Shown here: piece by piece, positions 15,687 through 20,051 of the stretch
How the letters are laid out: every line of letters starts with the position of its first letter
How positions within the stretch are numbered: the stretch's first letter is position 1
Source: Burkholderiales bacterium
GTDB taxonomy: Bacteria > Pseudomonadota > Gammaproteobacteria > Burkholderiales > SG8-39
Reading direction: 5' to 3'
Assembly (NCBI GenBank): GCA_919902965.1
Contig: CAKKSJ010000077.1
Location: 1-20,051, forward strand
DNA length: 20,051 nt
Made by a program: the position numbers and the translations under genes
The notes under the pieces: model-generated
The model's database searches: none
The model's input: only the letters and a program-made list of their open reading frames with translations
Told to the model about the DNA's origin: nothing

Positions 15687-16834
15687 TGCCCTGCCTTGAT
15701 TCCACGCTGTGGCTGCACGTACTCCGACACCTCCAGATTCCAGCCGGCCATGCTGGGCATTTTGCGCGGCGTCGCCATCAAGCGCATCTTGCCCACATTC
15801 AGGTCACGCAGGATCTGCGCGCCGATGCCGTAAGTCAATAGCGCCACTTTCGCCGTCGGCAAGGGCTTGCGCTCGCCGACGACTCGCTCTGCCAGCTGCG
15901 CTGCGCTTTCGGCGCAATTGAGCAGCACCATGACGCCGCTGCCTGCCGCTTCGATTGCGGCGAGTGCCTCGTTTACGCCCCAGGAATGCGCGCCCGGTGC
16001 TGTATCGAGCAGATCGAGCATGGATAGGGGTTCGTGCACGCGCACCAGCGTGGGGGTATTCGCGTCGATGCTCCCGCGCACCAGCGCCAGGTGGGTAGCG
16101 CCGGAGATTTTCTCGCGATAGGCAATCATGCGAAAGCCGCCGTGCGCGGTAGCGATGTCGCGTTCGGTCAGGCGCTCGACCAGGGACTCGGTCTGGCTGC
16201 GGAAATGAATCAGGTCGGCGATGGTGCCGATTTTCAGATCGTGCGCTTTCCCGAATTCAATCAGATCGGGCAATCTGGCCATGCTGCCATCGTCCTTCAT
16301 GATTTCGCAGATCACCGCGGCAGGGGCCAGCCCCGCAAGTGCGGTCAGGTCGCAACCGGCTTCCGTGTGCCCCGCGCGTACCAGAACGCCGCCCGGTTCG
16401 GCAGCGATCGGAAATATATGCCCGGGCTGGACGATGTCCTCGGGCTTCGCGCCGCGCGCCACCGCCGCTTGCACGGTGCGCGCACGGTCGTGCGCCGAAA
16501 TCCCGGTGCTAACCCCGCTTGCGGCCTCGATCGAAACGGTAAATGCCGTGCCGTGGGAGGATCGATTCTCCTTAGCCATCGGCGGAATTTGCAGTTGACG
16601 GCAGCGTTCCTCGGTCAGGGTAAGGCAGATCAGGCCGCGTGCGTGCCTGGCCATGAAGTTAATCGCCTCGGGCGTGACGAAATCCGCGGCGAACACGAGG
16701 TCGCCCTCATTCTCGCGGTCTTCCTCATCCACCAGGATCACCATTTTGCCCGCCTTGATGTCGGCGATGATCTCCTCGGTGCGGCTGATGCTGGCATTCG
16801 ATTGATGATCGAACAGTCGATGGACTTGATTCAT
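15683..16834 (-). CDS. ribBA: 3,4-dihydroxy-2-butanone-4-phosphate synthase with degenerate GTP cyclohydrolase II domain
   Basis: A 383-aa RibBA-type protein. Residues 1 to about 215 are an apparently intact RibB domain: ILVDEEDRENEGDLVFAADF (acidic metal site, about 33-52), SSHGTAFTVSIEA, ISAHDRARTVQ, PGHIFPI and GHTEAGCDLTALAG. The C-terminal half has the RibA fold signature (YGIGAQILRDLNVGKMRL, about 335-352). Where GTP cyclohydrolase II has its zinc cysteines (GDxxxSxRCDC) it reads VRVHEPLSMLDLLDTAPGAH, with no cysteines. The second activity is therefore probably lost, and a separate RibA should exist elsewhere in the genome. ATG at 16834 with GGAG 8 nt upstream. It heads the rib-nusB block. 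No FMN riboswitch was seen upstream. Confidence 0.94.
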   Translation of the reverse strand: MNQVHRLFDHQSNASISRTEEIIADIKAGKMVILVDEEDRENEGDLVFAADFVTPEAINFMARHARGLICLTLTEERCRQLQIPPMAKENRSSHGTAFTVSIEAASGVSTGISAHDRARTVQAAVARGAKPEDIVQPGHIFPIAAEPGGVLVRAGHTEAGCDLTALAGLAPAAVICEIMKDDGSMARLPDLIEFGKAHDLKIGTIADLIHFRSQTESLVERLTERDIATAHGGFRMIAYREKISGATHLALVRGSIDANTPTLVRVHEPLSMLDLLDTAPGAHSWGVNEALAAIEAAGSGVMVLLNCAESAAQLAERVVGERKPLPTAKVALLTYGIGAQILRDLNVGKMRLMATPRKMPSMAGWNLEVSEYVQPQRGIKAGQ

Positions 16835-16992
16835 AGGGCGAACTCCGTCTGCAAGACGTGGATTATAGGCGTTTCCCGACCGCCCGCGGCAACTCGCGCA
16901 AGCCCCGAACTCGATCGAACTCGGGCTAAGCGCCCGCTATTTCGGCGCCCGGGCGTCGATTGGACATGGCCGCGGAGAAGAACGGCGCAGCG

Positions 16993-17679
16993 CTAGTAAT
17001 CCTGGTATTGCCGGCCTGATCCGACGAAAGGCGGTTCCCGGCCGACGAGCGCCTCCAGCATGATCAACTCCGCATCGCTGTGGTTTATCACCGGCGCTAC
17101 CTGGATCATTTTGATGGGCATTTCTCCGTGTGCGTAGACGTAGCGCGGCGCGTCGTGATGCGTTGTTTTCACGGTTTCCCTGGCTGAGGGCATGTTGCTG
17201 GCCTCCAGGTCCGCCACCCCGTAGCAGGTGCAGGCATAGGTACGCTCGGCTTCGACCTCCAGATAGATACCGGTGCCGCGTATGCCGATGGCGGCGGTGG
17301 GCGTGTTGATGCTGCGTTGCCCGCGGCCGAATACCGACAGCAGCTTGCCCGTGATCAGTCGCGCCGATGCGATCAGCGTACCGCCGCATGTGGTGCGCAG
17401 TTCGCTACCCTGACGCAGCAGAAACGCGTCATTGCCGACGGAGAACACGGCCACCCCCCCGGCAGCGGTAAGCACACTGTCGCCGGGTTTCACCGGGGTG
17501 CCTGCCCGGGCCGCGCTGCCATTGACCAGCACCTCGCCCTTGATCATTACCAGGCCGCCGGGCTGTGTGCGTGCGGCCAGCGCCTCGCGCAGCAGCAGCG
17601 GCATGGCCACGCCGCCTAGCATTGCGCGTTTGATCCACTCGCGCCGACTTCGCGCAACCGGGTTTTCGTGTCGATCCAT
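16993..17679 (-). CDS. FecR-domain protein with Tat-type signal
   Basis: A 228-aa protein, probably periplasmic. The N-terminus has a twin-arginine motif SRREWIKRA (11-19) followed by a hydrophobic stretch and ALAA, so Tat export is likely. The FecR-like β-rich domain spans about 60-165: GTPVKPGDSVLTAAGGVAVF, GSELRT and SINTPTAAIGIRGTGIYLEV. The motif YACTCYG (Cys150, Cys152), a further Cys98 and the later HHDAPRY (174-180) with His184 could form a metal or redox site; this is inference. True FecR relays iron signals to a sigma factor, but no sigma or TonB receptor gene is nearby. It starts 22 bp after the acyl-CoA ligase stop, so the two are probably co-transcribed. Role unknown. Confidence 0.82.
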   Translation of the reverse strand: MDRHENPVARSRREWIKRAMLGGVAMPLLLREALAARTQPGGLVMIKGEVLVNGSAARAGTPVKPGDSVLTAAGGVAVFSVGNDAFLLRQGSELRTTCGGTLIASARLITGKLLSVFGRGQRSINTPTAAIGIRGTGIYLEVEAERTYACTCYGVADLEASNMPSARETVKTTHHDAPRYVYAHGEMPIKMIQVAPVINHSDAELIMLEALVGREPPFVGSGRQYQDY

Positions 17680-17701
17680 CGTGAATACGCCGGGGGCCGG
17701 T

Positions 17702-19381
17702 CTACTTTCCGCGCAGTTCCCGCCGCAGGATTTTGCCGATGGGCGTCTTCGGTAGGCTGTCCTGGAATTCCACGTACTTCGGGATCTTGTAGCCGGTAAG
17801 CTCCCGCTTGCAATGCTCGATAACAGATTCCTTGCTCAGGTTCGGATCCTTTTTCACGATCACCACTTTCACTGCTTCGCCCGATTTGTCGTCGGTCACG
17901 CCCACAGCCGCGCACTCGAGCACGCCGGGGTGCGTCGCCACCACGTTCTCGATTTCGTTCGGGTAGACGTTGAAGCCGGACACCAGAATCATGTCCTTCT
18001 TGCGGTCGGTAATGGTGACATAGCCCTTCGCGTTGATATTGCCCACATCCCCGGTCTTGAGCCAACCGTCCTGCAGCACTTTGGCGGTTTCCGCGGGCAA
18101 CTGCCAGTAGCCTTTCATCACCTGCGGACCGCGGATGCAGATCTCGCCGGTGGATTTTTCGATATCGCCTTCGCCGGTCCACAAGGGTAGCTCGTTGAAA
18201 TCGTCGTCGCGAATGGAGAACTCGGTCGAGGAAATCGGCAGGCCGATGGTTCCGTTCCACGGCGTTCCGAGCAAATTGATGCTGGCCGCGGGAGAGGTCT
18301 CGGTGAGTCCGTAGGCTTCGGTCAGATAGCGCCCGGTGACTTGCTGCCATTTTTCAGCCACCGGCTTCAGCACCGCCGCGCCGCCGCCGACCACGACTTT
18401 CAGCCCGGAGAAATCCAGCTCGCCGAAGCCGGGTGTGTTCAACAGGCCGTTGAACAGCGTGTTCACGCCGGCCATCACCGACCATTTCCATTTCTTCAGT
18501 TCCTCCACGAACGCCGGCAGGTCGCGCGGATTGGTGATCAGCACGTTGGTCACGCCCAGGGTCATGAAATAGAGCGTCGTCGTGAGGCAGAAAATGTGAT
18601 ACATCGGCAGCGGCGAAATCACGACTTCCTCGCCTTCCTTGAGACTGCGGCCGATCCATACGCCGGCCTGCTCGATGTTGGCGAGAATATTGCGATGCGT
18701 CAGCATCGCGCCCTTGGACAGGCCGGTAGTGCCGCCGGTGTATTGCAGAAAAGCAATGTCCTCGTGGCCAAGGCTGACGGGCTGGAGCTGGGCACCGGCG
18801 CCGCGCGCAAATGCCGAACGCAGTCCGATTGCGCCGTCGATGCGCCAGTCCGGCACCATTTTCTTCAGCCGCTTCACCACGAAATTGACGATCCAGCGCT
18901 TGGGCGCCGGCAGCAGGTCGCCGAGTTGGGTGGTGATCACATGCTCGACCTGGGTCTTCTGTATCACCTGCTGCAGCGTAGCGGCGAAATTCTCGACTAT
19001 CACTATGGCCTTGGCGCCAGAGTCCTTCAACTGGTGCTCGAGCTCGCGCGGCGTATACAGCGGATTGACATTGACCACGGTCATGCCGGAGCGCAGGATG
19101 CCGACCAGCACCACCGGGTACTGCATCAGATTGGGGCTCATGATGGCGACGCGCTCGCCCTTTTTCAGTCCCGGCAGTCCCTGCAAAAAAGCGGCAAAGT
19201 CGCGGCTGAGGCGCTCCAGTTCGGCGTAGCTCATGCTGCAGCCAAAATTATTGTAGGCCGGCTTGTCGGCGAACTTGCGGCAGGTTTTCTCGATCAGATC
19301 CGGAAGAGATGCGTAGCGGCCGGGATCGATTTCCGCCGGAACTCCCTCGGGATACTCTTTCAACCAGATTTTCTCGGTCAT
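17702..19381 (-). CDS. fadD: Long-chain fatty-acid-CoA ligase
   Basis: Activates fatty acids to acyl-CoA through an acyl-adenylate, feeding β-oxidation or lipid synthesis. It has 559 aa, almost the same as E. coli FadD. AMP-binding motifs: YTGGTTGLSKGAMLTH (214-229), YGLTETSP, the FACS signature around DGWLKTGDVGNINAKGYVTI, and the C-terminal catalytic Lys in KTPIGKILRREL. The ATG at 19381 has GGAGA 6 nt upstream. The closest family is FadD; chain-length preference cannot be told. It is followed 22 bp later by the FecR-like gene on the same strand. Confidence 0.93.
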   Translation of the reverse strand: MTEKIWLKEYPEGVPAEIDPGRYASLPDLIEKTCRKFADKPAYNNFGCSMSYAELERLSRDFAAFLQGLPGLKKGERVAIMSPNLMQYPVVLVGILRSGMTVVNVNPLYTPRELEHQLKDSGAKAIVIVENFAATLQQVIQKTQVEHVITTQLGDLLPAPKRWIVNFVVKRLKKMVPDWRIDGAIGLRSAFARGAGAQLQPVSLGHEDIAFLQYTGGTTGLSKGAMLTHRNILANIEQAGVWIGRSLKEGEEVVISPLPMYHIFCLTTTLYFMTLGVTNVLITNPRDLPAFVEELKKWKWSVMAGVNTLFNGLLNTPGFGELDFSGLKVVVGGGAAVLKPVAEKWQQVTGRYLTEAYGLTETSPAASINLLGTPWNGTIGLPISSTEFSIRDDDFNELPLWTGEGDIEKSTGEICIRGPQVMKGYWQLPAETAKVLQDGWLKTGDVGNINAKGYVTITDRKKDMILVSGFNVYPNEIENVVATHPGVLECAAVGVTDDKSGEAVKVVIVKKDPNLSKESVIEHCKRELTGYKIPKYVEFQDSLPKTPIGKILRRELRGK

Positions 19382-19433
19382 GGTGTTCTCCAGATTCGCT
19401 AAATGAATTCCCCGGTCTTGGCTTTCGGATGTT

Positions 19434-19769
19434 TCAGCTGCAATTACGCTGAATGCGGATGCGCATTTCCTTTTGCCTGCGCTTGAACTGATCCATTACC
19501 TCCTGATCGGCTCCGGCCTGAATGCGCCGTTCGATGTCGGCCAGTTCCTCGGCGTAGTTCTCACACTTGGCCTGATGGATCGCCTGCTCGCGCGCGCGGC
19601 GTTTTGCCTCGGTATGATCGGACTTGTCCGCCGAAGTTGCAGCAGCTCCGGGCTTGGGTCCCTCACAGGGCCGTTCCTGGAACTGATTGCCGCAGCGGTA
19701 CATTTTTTTCTGTGCCAGCGCCGTAGCGCTGCTGCCGGCGATCGCGAGTGCCACGATCAGTCGAATCAT
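19434..19769 (-). CDS. Small secreted protein, DUF4124-like
   Basis: A 111-aa protein with a clear signal peptide (MIRLIVALAIAGSSATALA, then QKK). The mature N-terminus KKMYRCGNQFQERPCEGPK resembles the DUF4124 pattern, in which two cysteines frame a short β-hairpin. It is followed by a polar linker and a charged, probably helical or coiled-coil tail (about 55-111) with two more cysteines, KCENY and the C-terminal NCS. Four cysteines in a periplasmic protein suggest disulfides. The ATG at 19769 with GGAG 8 nt upstream is preferred over a GTG at 19778. It lies 52 bp upstream of fadD on the same strand. Function unknown. Confidence 0.75.
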   Translation of the reverse strand: MIRLIVALAIAGSSATALAQKKMYRCGNQFQERPCEGPKPGAAATSADKSDHTEAKRRAREQAIHQAKCENYAEELADIERRIQAGADQEVMDQFKRRQKEMRIRIQRNCS

Positions 19770-19864
19770 GATTTTCACTCCGCGAACAGTCTAACAGAGA
19801 CGCGCTACCGCCATGGTACCGCGCCGACGAGCGCCGTTCCAGTGAGGCGCAGCACGCGCCTCGG

Positions 19865-20004
19865 CTAGCAGGGTGTTGAAAAAGGGGGCGACGCCCCCTT
19901 TTAAATCCCCCAAGTCAGGGCTATTGAAAAACGCTTCCCTCTGGGAGGGCGTCACGCTGAAGCGCACTTTCGTGTTAGGGAAGCGTTCTTCAACAGCCTG
20001 CTAG
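19865..20004. mobile_element. MITE-like non-coding element with CTAG-bounded terminal inverted repeats
   Basis: A 140-bp element. Its 16-bp ends, CTAGCAGGGTGTTGAA (19865-19880) and TTCAACAGCCTGCTAG (19989-20004), are inverted repeats matching at 15 of 16 positions. Inside is a second inverted pair, ATTGAAAAACGCTTCCCT (19923-19940) with AGGGAAGCGTTCTTCAAC (19977-19994), 16 of 18, so the inner left arm repeats the terminal TTGAA motif. CTAG at both outer edges could be a 4-bp target duplication, as IS5-type elements make. No transposase or ORF is present. A non-autonomous element or relic is likely; a REP/BIME-type repeat is the alternative. Confidence 0.65.
19880..19902. terminator. Bidirectional Rho-independent terminator-like hairpin
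   Basis: AAAAGGGGGC (19880-19889), loop GAC, GCCCCCTTTT (19893-19902) is a 10-bp stem with a GC core and a T-run on the 3' side of both strands. It lies within the left part of the CTAG-bounded element and could stop transcription from either direction, shielding the upstream end of the minus-strand gene cluster. Confidence 0.6.
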
Positions 20005-20051
20005 TCTTACTGTGTTAATAATATATCAACTCGTTTTCCGCAACACGGGCA

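Noticed and set aside
16835..16992. Possible FMN riboswitch upstream of ribBA, or a terminator after the FecR-like gene
   Set aside because: None of the conserved RFN-element sequences were seen and the space is short. Small stems (16931-16936 with 16950-16955; 16904-16908 with 16921-16925) are weak and have no T-run.

Overview
The window reads as ordinary chromosome of a GC-rich proteobacterium, most likely a betaproteobacterium. Three points suggest this: the block order ribBA-ribH-nusB-thiL-pgpA-pncC, a RibBA with a decayed GTP cyclohydrolase II half, and a FecR-like protein with a CTCYG motif. Genes are tightly packed, with many 1-8 bp overlaps and GTG/TTG starts. No rRNA, tRNA, CRISPR array, phage gene or transposase gene was seen. 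No gene-free stretch exceeds 300 bases.

Layout. (1) 1-1437, minus strand: the SOS core, lexA followed by the 5' part of recA (it runs off the left edge). Each has a near-identical LexA box upstream. (2) 1578-2357, plus strand: a lone enoyl-CoA hydratase, divergent from lexA. It is followed by a dense cluster of G/C-run inverted repeats (2360-2471). (3) 2503-4955, minus strand: an AmmeMemoRadiSam operon, with Memo and AMMECR1 domains fused in one gene, then a radical SAM enzyme. A good sigma70-like promoter lies just upstream. The biochemical role of this conserved trio is not established to my knowledge. (4) 5131-12766, plus strand: a peptide/opine-type (DppABCDF-like) ABC importer. Its binding protein, two permeases and two ATPases are interleaved with two paralogous M24 (creatinase/aminopeptidase P fold) enzymes. 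Both M24 proteins have Asn where aminopeptidase P has a metal-binding Asp. (5) 12786-16834, minus strand: housekeeping genes ribBA-ribH-nusB-thiL-pgpA-pncC for riboflavin, antitermination, thiamine, phospholipid and NAD salvage. (6) 16993-19769, minus strand: a small secreted cysteine-containing protein, a FadD-type acyl-CoA ligase and a Tat-exported FecR-like protein. (7) 19865-20004: a non-coding, MITE-like element with 16-bp terminal inverted repeats bounded by CTAG.

How the genes may work together. The transporter block suggests import of a small peptide-like or amide compound and its hydrolysis in the cytoplasm by one or two specialised M24 enzymes. A stable hairpin after the binding-protein gene probably lets that gene be expressed above the rest. 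The two places most worth following up are this transporter/M24 locus and the fused AmmeMemoRadiSam operon. The CTAG-bounded repeat at the right end, and a shorter hairpin with the same ends at the nusB/thiL junction, hint at a dispersed repeat family.
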